DNA of 64,000 bases from Tillandsia leiboldiana. Its lineage: Eukaryota; Streptophyta; Magnoliopsida; Poales; Bromeliaceae. This document shows positions 12,600-24,806 of the stretch, in pieces (the first letter of the stretch is position 1; each line of letters opens with the position of its first letter). The stretch covers positions 1 to 64,000 of the forward strand of contig JAQNDB010000207.1 of the NCBI GenBank assembly GCA_029204045.2, read 5' to 3'. A program made the translations under genes and the position numbers. The notes under the pieces were generated by a model. That model was not told the DNA's origin. It did no database searches and worked only from the letters and a program-made list of their open reading frames with translations.

Positions 12600-12775
12600 T
12601 TCTATATAAAACCCTAGCCGCGATCCGGATCAGTTCGTGATTACGATCCGGATCGGCTACCCGCAGTGAAAAACTGCGTTCGGGATCCGGATCGGCAGGT
12701 CCAATCCGGATCGGCTGCCCGCAGAAGAATATCTGCGTTCGGGATCCGGATCGGCAGGTCCAATCCGGATCGGCT
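12600..12775 (-). promoter_or_regulatory. Internal promoter-like module upstream of ORF3, copy B
   Basis: Six exact ATCCGGAT palindromes (12623, 12646, 12685, 12704, 12744, 12763) lie just upstream, in the sense direction, of a TATA-like TTTATATAG (12602-12610) and the CTAGGGTTTT context. The same order occurs in the U3 of the LTR. Short hairpins (CGCAG/CTGCG type) separate the palindromes. Confidence 0.55.
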
Positions 12776-13707
12776 CCAACTTTTTCTTTAGAAAATTTCA
12801 GAGAAATTCTAGAAAAACCAGAAAAAGATTGTAAGCACTTTTGTGTATCAACTTTAAACGAAAATCATCGTTTCATACAACAAGAAATAGATTATACCAA
12901 ATCTATCAATAACATCCAACAAATGAAACGAAAATTTATAAAAATTAAATCCCTTAAAGTTGAACAACTTCAATTACATCTAACTTGATCTTATGAGTAA
13001 TGCCTTTATCAAATCATCAATTCGGTAAAGAAAATGAAATACAAAGATCAATAGATGTCTAACATCCCCGATAAGTTAGATAATATATCTAGTCAATTTA
13101 TTGAAGAGAGTGGCTCTTTGAGCATCTTTCATTAAAAATCCCACCTTATACCAACCTTGAAATTTTGACAGAGTCAAGTATTTCAACATGCATTTTAATT
13201 AATCAAACTTGAAAAACCTTGCTTGGTATACATGTGGCAGCTGCACACAATACTCGGACGACCGAGGTGGTAGCTCTTTCCTCCATGTGGTGGTAGTTTT
13301 CACACTCCTCATTGGGATGTAACTCTTTCCACATCTTTTGAGCATAACACTTTTTCTTTGACTCCCCCTCAATTGGCTATCAATTATCTAAGATATAAAG
13401 TATTTAGCCAAATATTGATCTCGATTTCATACTCGACTAAACAGTCAAATAAGATAAAAACTATACCAAGAGATCATCGAGAGAGAAATTGACTTTGATC
13501 AAAACAAAGATGAGTTAATTGACATAAATGATCATTGCATCAAATGTAATATTATGATATTTAAGGCATAATAGATTTCTAAATATATAAAAGGATGCAG
13601 TTAAAGTCAATAAAACTAATGCTCAATTAATGTTCTATGTCTAAGCATAGATAATGAACAAAAACACAAAAACAAAACCTAACCTAAACAAGAGTTTCAA
13701 AAAGAGG
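12776..13707 (-). other. Pol-ORF3 spacer of copy B with conserved block
   Basis: Noncoding. It contains the near-invariant block 13220-13343, a purine tract near 13366-13373 (GAGGGGGAG on the minus strand), and a GCTCAAAGAGC hairpin near 13116-13126 that is also found in C. Remaining sequence is AT-rich. Confidence 0.7.
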
Positions 13708-16255
13708 TTATTTCAAGGAAAGCATTCCAATTGCTTTACGCAAATGAATAAAACGTTTTTCATCCAAAGGTTTTGTTAAAATGTCAGCAAATTGATCTTC
13801 AGTTGAAATGTAGGAAATTTGAAGAATATTTGATTCAACTAGCTCTCTAAGAAAATGATATCTAAGTTCAATGTGTTTTGTTCTAGAGTGCAACACAGGG
13901 TTTTTTGAAATGTTTATAGCACTTGTGTTGTCACATAAAACAGTTACCGAAGTTGTTGAAATCCGAAAGTCGCTCAATACGCTTTTCATCCAAATAAGTT
14001 GAGTTGAACAACTACCCGCTGAGATGTATTCCGCTTCGGCAGTCGAGAGTGCAATGCAGTTTTGCTTTTTACTATGCCATGCAACAAGACAATGGCCAAG
14101 ATAAAAACATGCACCACTCGTACTTTTCCGATCATCCACAGATCCTGCCCAATCGGCATCTGAGTATCCAATAATATCTAAACTTGTTCCCATAGGATAC
14201 CAAATTCCGAAGTTTACAGTTCCTTTGACGTACCGGATGATCCGTTTCACCGCTTTCAGGTGAACCTCCTTTGGTGCTGATTGATATCTCGCGCAAATCC
14301 CAACACTAAAGGATATATCCGGGCGACTAGCTGTGAGGTAAAGTAGACTTCCAATCATGCTGCGATAGAGTTTCTCGTCTACATTATCACTAAGAGATTC
14401 ACTTCCTAATCCCTTATTGCTAGTTCCCATAGGAGTAGGAAAATCTTTAGAATCTTCTAATCCGAATTTCTTTACCAACTCCTTTGCGTACTTGGATTGA
14501 CACAGATGGATGCCTTCATCATTTTGTTTCACTTGCAATCCAAGAAAGTATGTCAGTTCGCCCATCATAGACATCTCAAATTCGCTTTCTATGGTTTCAG
14601 CGAATTTAGAAGCATCATTATCCTTTGTCGCTCCAAACACAATGTCATCGACATAGATTTGTGCAACAATGAAGTTATTTTGATAATGCTTCACAAAGAG
14701 AGTCCGATCTGCTCCCCCTCGAGTATAGCCCTTCTCCAAAAGGTGCTTTGTCAACCTTTCGTACCATGCTCGCGGTGCTTGTTTTAAACCGTAAAGAGCC
14801 TTTTTCAAACGAAAAACATGGTTAGGTAGTTTACAGTCTACAAAACCTTTCGGTTGAGCCACATAAACTTCCTCATTTAAAAACCCATTTAAAAAACGTG
14901 CTCTTAACGTCCATTTGAAAGAGTTTTATTTTAAAGTGACAAGCAATAGCGAATAAGATACGAATGGACTCGAGTCTAGCTACAGGGGCGAACGTTTCAT
15001 CAAAGTCTATACCTTCTATTTGAGAGTAGCCTTGAGCAACTAAACGTTCTTTGTTCCTGATGATGGTACCATCCTCATTTTTCTTGTTCTTGAAAATCCA
15101 TTTAGTACCAATCACATTGTGTTGCTTCGGAGGCGTCGTTAATTCCCAGACTTTGTTGCGTTCAAACTGATGGAGCTCTTCCTGCATTGCTTCAATCCAG
15201 TAGTCATCCTGAAGAGCTTCATCGACGTTCTTTGGTTCGATCGTGGAAACATAACAGGCGAATCCACAAACCAACTGTCTCCGAGTTTTGACTCCTTCTT
15301 ATGGGTCTCCAATGATGTTTGATTCAGGATGATCCTTGGAGATGCGTAACGTTTGTTGTAATGGAGTACTCGGGGGTACATGAGATGATTCCTGCACATC
15401 AGATAAACTTGAAGAACCATTAGATGCATCATTAATATTGGAAGTATTATCATGAGAAGATGCACTTATAGGAGTATCATCATCAAGAGAGATATCAGGG
15501 GTAGATTTATCAGATGCAAAGTGGAAAGCTTCATCTACTTTAACATTTATAGATTCTACGATCGTCTTAGATTCCAAGTTAAATACCCGATATGCTCTAC
15601 TATTCGTAGAATACCCCAAGAAAATCCCTTCGTCACTTCGAGAGTCAAACTTTCCAAGATTTTCACGGTCACGTAAAATGTAACACCGACTCCCGAAGAT
15701 GCGAAAATATTTGATGTTGGGTTTTCTACCACACCATAGTTCATATGGTGTATTTAACGTTCCCGGGCGCAAATAAACTCGATTAATAACATAGACTGCA
15801 GTGTTCACAGCTTCAGCCCAAAAATGTAGCGGTAAATTCCGGCTGTGAAGCATAACACGTGCCATCTCTTGAACAACCCTGTTTTTGCGCTCGACAACAC
15901 CATTCTGTTGAGGTGTATAGGGTGCTGAGAATTCATGCTTAATGCCGTTGGAAGTGCAAAAGTCAATGAATTTAGAATTTATGAATTCTCCACCTCTATC
16001 ACTTCTAACACGAATGATCTTTTCATTATTTTCAATCATAATACGAAGGCAAATCTCGTGAAAAGAATCAAAAGTATCAGCTTTCTCTTTTAAAAATGCT
16101 ACCCATGAATACCGAGAGAAATCATCAACCAATAAGAAAATATACCATTTACCTCCCAAGGATGGTTGACGGGTCGGCCCAAAGAAAGAAAAATAGTCTA
16201 CATAAACTACACAACATTTAATCGTAGAAAGATTAAAGACAAGGAAAGATTTCAC
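13708..16255 (-). pseudogene. Copia pol remnant of copy B (integrase core, RT, RNase H)
   Basis: Same pieces as in copy A: integrase core 15299-16255, RT start 14873-15274, RT and RNase H 13708-14862. YVDD and SDADWAGS are intact. The integrase-RT stop (CAA to TAA near 15297) and the one-base insertion in RT (near 14891) match copy A. The integrase frame starts in a 55 bp filler (16181-16235) and joins the element sequence at GPTRQPSLGG, so protease, zinc finger and first catalytic aspartate are missing. The element cannot process Gag or integrate by itself. Confidence 0.9.
16181..16235 (-). other. 55-bp filler at the protease/zinc-finger deletion
   Basis: By comparison with C, about 627 bp (C 29472-30098) are replaced by 55 bp with no visible similarity to C. 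Copy A carries the same filler at 6445-6499. A precise deletion with filler is typical of end-joining repair or template switching; it predates the A/B duplication. Confidence 0.75.
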
Positions 16256-18254
16256 CTTTGCATACCCAAACCTTTTGAGTTTTAGAGTATGTTGGCAATG
16301 TTTGAGAAATTTTCCTTGATGAAGACGTCTTGTATGATTGATCTTTTTCTTTTGTCATCGTCTTGTTTGAAGTACTACCAATGTTATTTTCTTTTGAAAA
16401 GTCCTTCTTTGATTTGTGGGGAGTGAACTCATTGGTAGCTGTTGCAAGATGTGATTGATTTGATCTTTGAGCTCCAATCTTGCAATTTCTTTCAATGTGC
16501 CCTGCAAAATTACAACGAAAACATACCTTAGTGCTTGACGATCCCGAGGACGGTGAAGTAGGCTTGTTGTCGTTGCTAGTCGTGAATTCCGGTGTCGGAG
16601 GAGGAGATACCGACTGAGGCACGAAAACTGTCCCAACCGAACTAAAATTGTCTTCAGTTCGATTGTATCCAAGGCCGAACTTGTTTGGTTGACCAAGACC
16701 AAGAAGCTTATCCAACTTACTCCTTCCTGATGAAAATCGCTGCAAGTCATCCTTGAGTTGGAGAATGGTCTCAGTCATTTCCAATTTTTCCTGTCGAGCC
16801 TCGCCGTTGAGCTTCAAGATGTAATTCGCTTTGTTAACCATATCTATATAATTCTTCTCGAGTTGCTCGTTGGACTCTTGAAGGGAAACATTTGCTTTTA
16901 TCAGATTATCCCTTTCCACTTCAAGATCGGTCGAGAGAGAAGTTACCCTTTTTAGTTCTTCTTCAAGATCCTGCAATCTCCCTCTCAACCCCTTGTTTTG
17001 CTTAGCCAGTTTCTTTGAATCCCGTAAAAGTCTGTGGTAGGCTAGAGCAAAATCTTCACCTTCCGAATCATCCGATTCATTGTCCGTTGCATTCTTTTCA
17101 ACAGTGGAGTTGGACAATGACTCGGACGTACTTGCCATTAAGCACATGAAGGGTGAAGAGGTGGACGCGTGGAACGCAGTCGCGTTGTCTTCTTCATCAC
17201 TCGACGATGACTCATTTGACGATGAGGTGTCATCCCAAGTGACGGCTTGCATCGCCTTCTTCTTAGACGGATTCTTAGTTGGACATTCCGTTGAGATATG
17301 GCCGTACCCTCGGCACTTGAAGCATTGGACTTGTCCTTCTGTGCTTTTCTTATCCTTAGAAAAGCCTTCTTGCTTTCTTGACATGTAACTTGAAGAACCC
17401 TTGCCTTTCTTCCACTTTCTGAAGGATGGAGTTTTGCTTGAATTACCCCTTCAAAAATTTCGGCGAAACTTCCTTGTCAAGAGAGCGAGCTGCTTCTCAA
17501 AGTCCTCCATAGATAAATTCTCGTCATCGCCTGAGGAGGATGAATCCGCGTCTTCTTCTTTCGTTGTTTTCAAAGCATAACCTGAAGACTTAGAAGAGGA
17601 TGCCTTTCCCGAAGAATAGTTAGTAGGAAATGTCATTTCATAAGTTTGTAAAGAACCAACTAATTCTTCTACACGGATTTCGTCCGGGTGTTTAATAGTT
17701 TCAATGGCTGTGACCTTGGAACGAAATCTTTCAGGAAGAGTTCTTAAGATCTTTCTTACAATTTTAAATTCTGGAATCTTCTCTCCCAAGTTAGCACATG
17801 AGTTTACGATGTCTTGCAATCGTGTGTAATAGTCAGTGAACGATTCATTTTCTGCTATGAAAATAGAGTCAAACTTGCTCGTAAGCATTTGCAGTTTCTG
17901 AATCTTCACAAGGTTAGTTCCCTCATGCGTAACTTGAAGAACATCCCAGATTTCCTTCACAGTCTCACATGCCGAGACGCGAGAAAACTCTGTTTGTGAT
18001 AAGGCATTAAATAAAGCATTTATTCCCTTGCCATTGTAAGAAGATATATCAATCTCTTCCTTGGTCCATTTCGACCTAGGTTTGATGGTGAGAACACCAC
18101 CAATAATTTCAGTTGGATTAGTCCATCCTAATTCAATTGATTGCCACACCCGTTCGTCGATGGAAATTAAAAAGGCTTTCATCCGTACTTTCCAGTACGC
18201 ATAATTTGTTCCATCGAAGAACGGGGGTTTGTTGATGTTTCCACCTTCAACCAT
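16233..18254 (-). pseudogene. Copia gag of copy B, one nonsense codon
   Basis: The frame opens at ATG 18254 (MVEGGNINKPPFFDG) and covers the gag N-terminal half to 17451, where CGA has become TGA. It resumes at 16233-17384 with knuckle CFKCRGYGHISTEC, an acidic Ser-rich region, a coiled-coil segment and knuckle CFRCNFAGHIERNC. Unlike copy A, the first part has no frameshift. Gag would form the virus-like particle and bind RNA; here it would be truncated at about 267 residues. Confidence 0.88.
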
Positions 18255-18273
18255 TGTTTACAACCCTATTCCC

Positions 18274-18285
18274 GCTCCGATATCA
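18274..18285 (-). other. Primer-binding site of copy B
   Basis: The minus strand reads TGATATCGGAGC two bases after the 5' LTR, identical to copy A and two substitutions from the usual tRNA-Met complement. Confidence 0.75.
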
Positions 18286-18287
18286 CT

Positions 18288-19630
18288 TGTTGGGTTATAT
18301 GAATAATAGGATCTAAATAGGGGAAAAAACACCTAGAGGGGGGGTGAATAGGTGTAAACAATAAACACTCAAAAATCTTTGCGATATAAAAACCCAATGC
18401 GGAAAAATAAATAACACGCAGAGATTTTTACGTGGAAAACTCCAAACCGGAGTAAAAAACCACGGGACCGATAACACGGTGAAATCCACTAGAATTAAAC
18501 ACGTACAAGGTGATATACCGTACTCACAGACGACTCAACCTTTTCCATACGCTCCTAGTTGATCTTCTCCGCTCGCTCCAGACGCTTCTCGAATCCACGA
18601 TGTGCGTCCAACGCCGAATCCACGGCGTCCAACGTCGAGTCCACGACGTCCGACCGAATCCACGGTCTTCACCCAGTAGCACGCTTCGAATCCACGAACG
18701 TACCTCGCTCCGAATCCACGAGAGCGGTTGCACCTTGAATCCACAAGGCCACGCGAGTCCACGCGCCGATTTTGGGGTAAATCGTTGTTTTTGGGTGGTG
18801 ATGATCCGCCGAATACTTAGATCAAAGATAGATAGGAAATACCATCTAAGTATTCATTAGTTTGATTCAACTCAAAATGTGAGTATGAAAACCTAGAATC
18901 AAACTAATCAATATAGATGAAGAAACATAGAATTAATCTAGTTATTTCCTTTCTTCTCTATATATGGATCTGAGGCCGTATAAAATGATATTTGATTATG
19001 ACGGCTTCTTTTTGGACTAACCCTAGAAAAAGAATCATAGGGTCTATTTATAGGTTAGAAACCCTTGGAAGAAGATAAGGATCAAAAACTATCCTTTTCT
19101 GGAGTTTTTACATGACGACGATCCGGATCGGAGATCGGCGATCCGGATTGCAGTAGCGAGAAAAACAGATTCCAGAAAAACGAAGGTTCGGGATCCGGAT
19201 CGAAGTGCTTGATCCGGATCGTTCATATAGTTCACCAAACATCAACGTTCGGGATCCGGATTGCAGTAGCCTGATCCGGATCGTTCACATAAAATGGTAA
19301 ACTCAATGTTCGGGATCCGGATCAAGGGAAGCTACGATCCGGATTGAACTGGTGTATGAACGAACCACCTTCGGGATCCGGATTGAACAATCTGATCCGG
19401 ATCCTGAACATGCCCCATGTCCAGTTTTTGATATTTATGCAATAACAAATCCATCCAAGTGTTTCTACGCTATAAGAAGTATTCGGATCACCAAAGATAT
19501 TAAGTTAAACATACCTGATCCTTTTGAATTCTTCTTTCTTGAGATTGAGTTATATGATCCAACTTCCTTTACCTTCAATCTTCAAGACTTAGCCGAATTC
19601 ACGAAATACGCCAACTCAAATTCCGTAACA
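18288..19630 (-). repeat. 5' LTR of copy B (1343 bp)
   Basis: From TGTTACGG (19630) to CCCAACA (18288) on the minus strand. It contains ten ATCCGGAT palindromes (about 19119-19405), a TATAAATA box (19052-19045), two long leader hairpins, and the eight-hairpin array (18589-18767). The outer edge joins AT-rich LTR sequence of element D. Confidence 0.93.
18589..18767 (-). other. Leader hairpin array of copy B LTR
   Basis: Eight consecutive inverted repeats with TGGATT loops (TGGACT in the first and sixth) read on the minus strand. Stems match the array in C at 26941-27124. The copy in the shared LTR is at 8852-9033. Confidence 0.75.
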
Positions 19631-20074
19631 GGAGATAACGAAAATCTTTTCGTATGACATAACCACCTTGGGTATTTAAAATTCCCAATTAATTAATTCC
19701 TTAATTAATTAATTCCCTGGTTAATTAATTCTCCAATTAATCAATTATCCAATTAATTAATTCTGCATTTTAGATTCTCCAGGATAATTCCTTAAAGATA
19801 ATTCTATCCTTTTTCCTCGGAAAGCGTGCCAAATCACTTACGTGGATTTTGATGCACCCCTGGCCATTGCGATCACTTTCTACCCCTTTTCGGGAGCTCC
19901 GTAAGTCGGAATCCGGATCCGATCGCACTGCCATTCACCGTTTTCCGAGCTCTATTGCAGAAAAATACCCGCACCTCCGGATTAACGACTTAAGTAAACC
20001 CGTTACGTTAAATACATTAACCGGGAACTTTATTAGCATGAGGTATTAAGTGTTACAAAATCTATGATATTACA
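19631..20074 (-). repeat. Partial 3' LTR of gypsy element D
   Basis: The minus strand begins TGTAATATCA at 20074, directly after the downstream region of D pol. The LTR is interrupted at 19631 by the Sirevirus tandem. It contains an ATTAATTA-rich stretch (19687-19765) and, near 19900, a GATCGGATCCGGATTCC segment resembling the G LTR at 47340-47370. Confidence 0.8.
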
Positions 20075-20126
20075 CCACTTACCTCTTAAAAGAAGTTTCG
20101 TCCTCGAAACTTAAACTCACTCCTCA

Positions 20127-23100
20127 CTAAATAACTCGGGGTAACACTCTCATTTTTGTTTCAAGTTCCCACGTCGCCTCGCGCTCCTCGTGGTTACTCC
20201 ATTGCACCTTTACGAAGGGGATCGTCCGGTTCCGAAGGTTCTTTTCTTCTCTTGCCAAGATCCGCATCGGCGTTTCTTCGAAGCTCAAGTCCTCACGTAG
20301 CTCAACGGCCGAGGCGTCGAGGACGTGCGACGGATCGGACAAGTATTTTCGGAGCATCGAAACGTGGAACACGTTATGCACCTGTTCAAGATTTGGCGGT
20401 AAGGCCAACCGATACGCCACTGGCCCCACGCGCTCCAGGATTTCGAACGGTCCAACATACCGTGGGCTTAACTTCCCTCTTATGCCAAACCGTCTTGTCC
20501 CCTTAGACGGTGACACGCGTAGCAACACATGATCCCCTACCGAGAATTCCAGTTCCCGTCGCCTCCGGTCCGCGTAACTTTTCTGCCGGCTCTGGGCGGT
20601 CAGCAACCGCTGCCTGATAAGGCACACCTTTGTTTCTGTTTCCTCTACGAGGTCTGGCCCCAGGAGTTTCCATTCTCCCAAATCGTCCCAGCAAATGGGC
20701 GATCGACACCGGCGTCCGTACAAGGCTTCGTACTGGGCCATCCGTATACTAGCCTGATAGCTATTATTGTAAGCAAATTCCACGAGGGGTAGGTAACGCG
20801 ACCATCCCTCCCCCAGGCTTAGCACACAAGCTCGGAGCATATCCTCAAGAATCTGGATCACTCGCTCTGATTGCCCGTCCGTCTGCGGGTGAAAAGCCGT
20901 GCTAAACTGCAACTTGGTCCCCAACGCCTGCTGCAGACTCCGCCAAAAGTTTGACACGAAGCGCGTGTCCCTGTCCGAGGTTATGGATGATGGTACTCCA
21001 TGCAACCTCACCACCTTGTCGATATAGGCCTGTGCCAGCCGATCTCTAGTCCACGTCGTGTGAATCGGTATGAAGTGGGCCGATTTTGTCAACCGGTCCA
21101 CGATAACCCATATCGCGTCGTGTCCTTGCTGCGATCACGGAAAACCGGTCACAAAATCCATGGTGATCCGTTCCCATTTCCACTCTGGTATGGGCAATGG
21201 TTGTAGTTTTCCCGCCGGTCGTTGGTGTTCCGCCTTCACCTGTTGGCACACCAAACATCGTGCCACGAAGTGCGCCACATCGTTCTTTAGTTTAGGCCAC
21301 CAGAAAGTCTGTCTTAGATCTCTGTACATTTTTGTACCTCCAGGATGCGCAGTGTAGGGGGCGTTATGTGCTTCCGCCAGAATTTCTCTCCTTAGTTCCG
21401 CCACGTCAGGTACGCAGACTCGTCCCCGGAACCTCAACACGTCGTCGACGCCGATCACAAAATCCCCACCTGGTTCCGAGGATAACCTGTCCCGCACTTG
21501 CTGTAATTGTGGGTCCATCGCTTGGCCTTCTGCGATCCTCCCTATCAGCGTAGGCTTGATCTCCAAGGACATAAATTTCGCAACTGCTCCTGCTGGCACC
21601 ACCTCCAGTCTCAGTTGCGAGAATTGTGCAATTAGCCGATCCTGTTGGGTAAGAGTGCACAGTGTCGTCTCCCCCGCCTGTCCCTTTCGGCTCAAGGCAT
21701 CGGCCACCACGTTTGCTTTTCCGGGGTGGTAATGGATGGACAAATCGTAGTCCTTCAGTAGTTCCAGCCACCTCCGTTGCCGCAAGTTCAACTCCTTTTG
21801 CGTAAACAAATATTTGAGGCTCTGGTGGTCGGAGTACACCTTACGGTGTGCCCCATAGAGGTAGTGCCTCCAGAGCTTCAACGCAAACACGACTGCCGCG
21901 AGCTCCAAGTCGTGTGTAGGGTAGTTCCGCTCATAGTCCTTGAGCTGTCTTGACGCGTATGCGATGACTTTCCCTTGTTGCATCAACACACTTCCCAGTC
22001 CACTTCGGGACGCGTCACAGTAGATCTCGTAATCCTCACCGGGCTGTGGCAATGTGAGTACCGGTGCCCGCGTGAGTCTGTCCTTAAGCTCCTCGAAGCT
22101 CTTTTGGCATTGGTCCGTCCAGACGAACTTCTCCTCTTTCCGGGTTAGTCAAGTAAGGGGAGTGGCTATCTTTGAAAAGCCTTTCACAAAGCGTCGGTAA
22201 TATCCTACTAGCCCGAGGAAGCTTCGGATTTCCGTTACCGTGGTTGGGCGAGCCCAGTTGGTCACCGATTCTATCTTCCTTGGATCCACCGCAATTCCCG
22301 TGGCCGAGACAATATGTCCCAGAAAATCGACCTCACGGAGCCAAAACTCACACTTTTTGAGTTTGGCATACAGCTTTTGATCCCTTAGGGTCTGGAGGAC
22401 CACCCGGAGGTGCTCCTCATGCTCCCTATCTGTGCGGGAATAGATGAGGATATCATCAATAAAAACCACTACAAATTGGTCCAGGAATGGTTTAAAAATC
22501 CGGTTCATCATGTCCATAAATACCGTTGGGGCATTGGTTAGCCCAAACGGCATCACCGTGAACTCGTAATGGCCATATCGAGTTCTGAACGCCGTCTTCG
22601 GTATATCCTCACCTCTAATTCCGAGTTGGTGATAGCCCGACTGAAGCTCGATCTTTGAAAACACGGTTGCCCCTTGGAGTTGGTCAAACAGGTCATCAAT
22701 ACGTGGCAAGGGGTATTTGTTCTTCACCGTGACCTTGTTTATTTCCCGGTAGTCTATGCATAAACGTAAACTCCCGTCCTTCTTCCTTATGAAGAGCACC
22801 GGCGCTCCCCATGGCGACACGCTCGGTCGGATGAACCCCTTGTCCAAAAGGTCCTCAAGCTGCGCCTTCAATTCCTTTAGTTCAGCGAAGGCCATTCTGT
22901 ATGGCGCCTTCGTGATGGGTTTTGTCCCCGGAATTAGTTCGATAGAGAAGTCGACCTCGCGTCCAGGTGGCATTCCCGGAAGTTTGGACGGAAAAACATC
23001 CGGGAAGTCCCTTACCACCGCAATATCGGAAAGTGAGGAGGTGGGTCGGGTCGCCAGATCCACCGAGGCTAAGTACACCACGCATCCACTCTCCATCATT

Positions 23101-24522
23101 CTTCTTGCCCGGGTTGCGGTGATGACGGTCGAAAAGAAGGTGCTCTTACACGTGAGGTACACGTTTTCCGAAAATCTCGGTTCCCGCAGACGCACTTGTC
23201 GTTTGTCGCAGTCAATCTCCGCCTGGTAGCTGGTAAGCCAGTCCATCCCCAGCACTACGTCGAATTCCTCCAGTGGAATGACCACCAGGTCTCCGGGGCA
23301 GTCTAACCTTCCCAACCTTATTGGGCAGGAAGGCACATAGTTGAGGGCCTCAAGAGGCCCCCCAGGAGTCTGGACGGTGAGGGAAAGACATAGGGGTTTC
23401 ACTTCCAAGTCATGTGTATAGGCAAAAGTACTAGATACAAAGGAGTGTGATGCCCCGGTGTCGAATAATGTTCTAACTCGAGAGTCTGAGATTAGAGTAG
23501 TACCTGCCACTACATCTTCTGGTGGGTCTGCCTCTTGGTGGGTCATCGAGTAGATCCTCCCTCCTGATTGCGGACGCGTCTCCCCCTCCTGTCGGGTGGG
23601 CGGAGGGCGCGCTGCGGGTCCCGCGGGAACCCTTCCCCTCCCTGACTGCTGCGGCGGTGGGGCGGAGGCCGTGGACGAGGCGGGTCCCGGGTTTGTGGGG
23701 CAGTTATGACGGAAGTGGCCCTGTTTGCCACAGCGGAAGCAGTGGTCGTGCCGCTTCGCGCACTCAGTAACTTTGTGGGCTCCATTGCAGATAACGCAGG
23801 GTCTGTCCCCTGGTCTTTGACCGCCTGCCGGTGCGCTCCTGGCCCCGTGGTGCGACTTTGGGTGTTTAGGGGGCCGACTCCCGCTGGGTGGTCCCCCTCC
23901 GGTGAAAGATTGCGGACGCTTCTTATCTTTGTTAAAATCTGTGTCCTCTCGCCGTGCGCGCGTCACTGCGAAGCCGCGCTCCACAATGGTCGCCCTATCC
24001 ACCACCCTCTGAAAGGTGTGAAGGTCCGCTGCTTGCACCACCTCGAAGATGTTGCTTCGTAATCCGTCGACGAAGAGGCGGGCTTTATGAGCTTCGTCCC
24101 TTATGACGAAGGGGACGCAGTTTGCCAACCTCACAAACTCTCTTTGATATTCCATGACGGATCTGCTCCCCAGCCGAATATGCTTCAGATCGTCTTCCAT
24201 TTGCTGTTTCACACTGTTGGAGAAGAACGCTCAGAACAGCCTTTCCCTGAACTCGGTCCATGTCGGCATGGTGTCGCCCTTAGTGAAATCCGGGCGTACT
24301 GTTTTCCACCATATCCGGGCATTTCCCTCAAGACAATGAACCGCCAGGGGAACTCTCTCATGTTCCTCCATCATTAAATCCTCAAATAGCTTTTCCATTG
24401 TATCCACCCACTTCTCCACGACCCAGGGATCGGTCGTCTCGCCCTCGAATACGGGTGGGTCGTGTTTCTTGAACTCGGACAGGTTCGCTCTCACCCTGTC
24501 CCGTTCCGTCTGTTGGGTGGAG
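20127..24522 (-). pseudogene. Gypsy (Tekay-type) gag-pol of element D, truncated and with nonsense codons
   Basis: In element order: gag core (24494-24231, WWKTVRPDF region), gag C-terminus with zinc knuckles CVICNGAHKVTEC and CFRCGKQGHFRHNC, aspartic protease (LFDTGASHSF), RT (VFIDDILIYS), RNase H (YCDASRSGLG), integrase zinc finger, core (ITMDFVTGFP, SDRDTRF, SERVIQ) and a chromodomain-like tail (VKVQWSNHEEREATW). All pieces stay in one frame but are cut by stops at about 24229, 22149 and 21135; the last two correspond to Arg CGA codons changed to TGA. RT motif A reads SKIELQSG, a Glu where E has Asp (22647-22649). The last codons are frameshifted. The first ~120 gag residues are missing because G inserted at 24522. 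Confidence 0.92.
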
Positions 24523-24806
24523 TGTCACGCCCCCGGGGGTTTTTGAGTCTATCAAAGCGGAAAATTGCGTGTATTATTTTTTTTTTTCTTAACAAAGTAA
24601 CTTAAACCTCATCCCCGGTGCGTGCCAGACCGCCACATACACAAATTCTCTCTGCCCACGGACAAAGTCTCCTTTGTATATGCACGGCGTCTCATTTACA
24701 ACATGCGTTTGATTTACAACATCATACATCAACCATCAACCATACAATAGACATACATTGTCAAACAGAGTACAGTAATTTAACTAATGTTTTAAAAGAC
24801 CGATGT
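24523..24806 (-). repeat. Gypsy element G, LTR segment 1
   Basis: The LTR end (plus TGTCACGCC at 24523) lies directly against D gag. It holds a T/A tract (24576-24590) and the 49 bp conserved hairpin (24635-24683). It is interrupted at 24807 by a TRIM. The LTR continues at 25381, 36991 and 46514. Confidence 0.82.
24635..24683 (-). other. Conserved LTR-end hairpin, element G
   Basis: Outer arms ACATACACAAA/TTTGTATATGC and an inner stem that on the sense strand reads CTTTGT-CCGTGG-GCAGAG, paired through two G-U wobbles. Same 49 bp length as in E and F. Confidence 0.65.

Larger units (their letters stand above)
1..19630 (-). mobile_element. Tandem Sirevirus-type Ty1/copia pair (copies A and B)
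   Basis: Two copies about 9737 bp apart lie head to tail on the minus strand as LTR-internal-LTR-internal-LTR; the middle LTR (8551-9895) is the 3' LTR of B and the 5' LTR of A. The family call rests on the gag-pol order, a third ORF downstream of pol, AGGGGGAG polypurine tracts and the tRNA-Met-like primer site. The right end (19630) abuts LTR sequence of element D; the 5 bp outside are GGAGA, and the matching duplication would lie left of the window. Such tandems usually arise by unequal recombination between LTRs, which is inference here. Confidence 0.9.
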
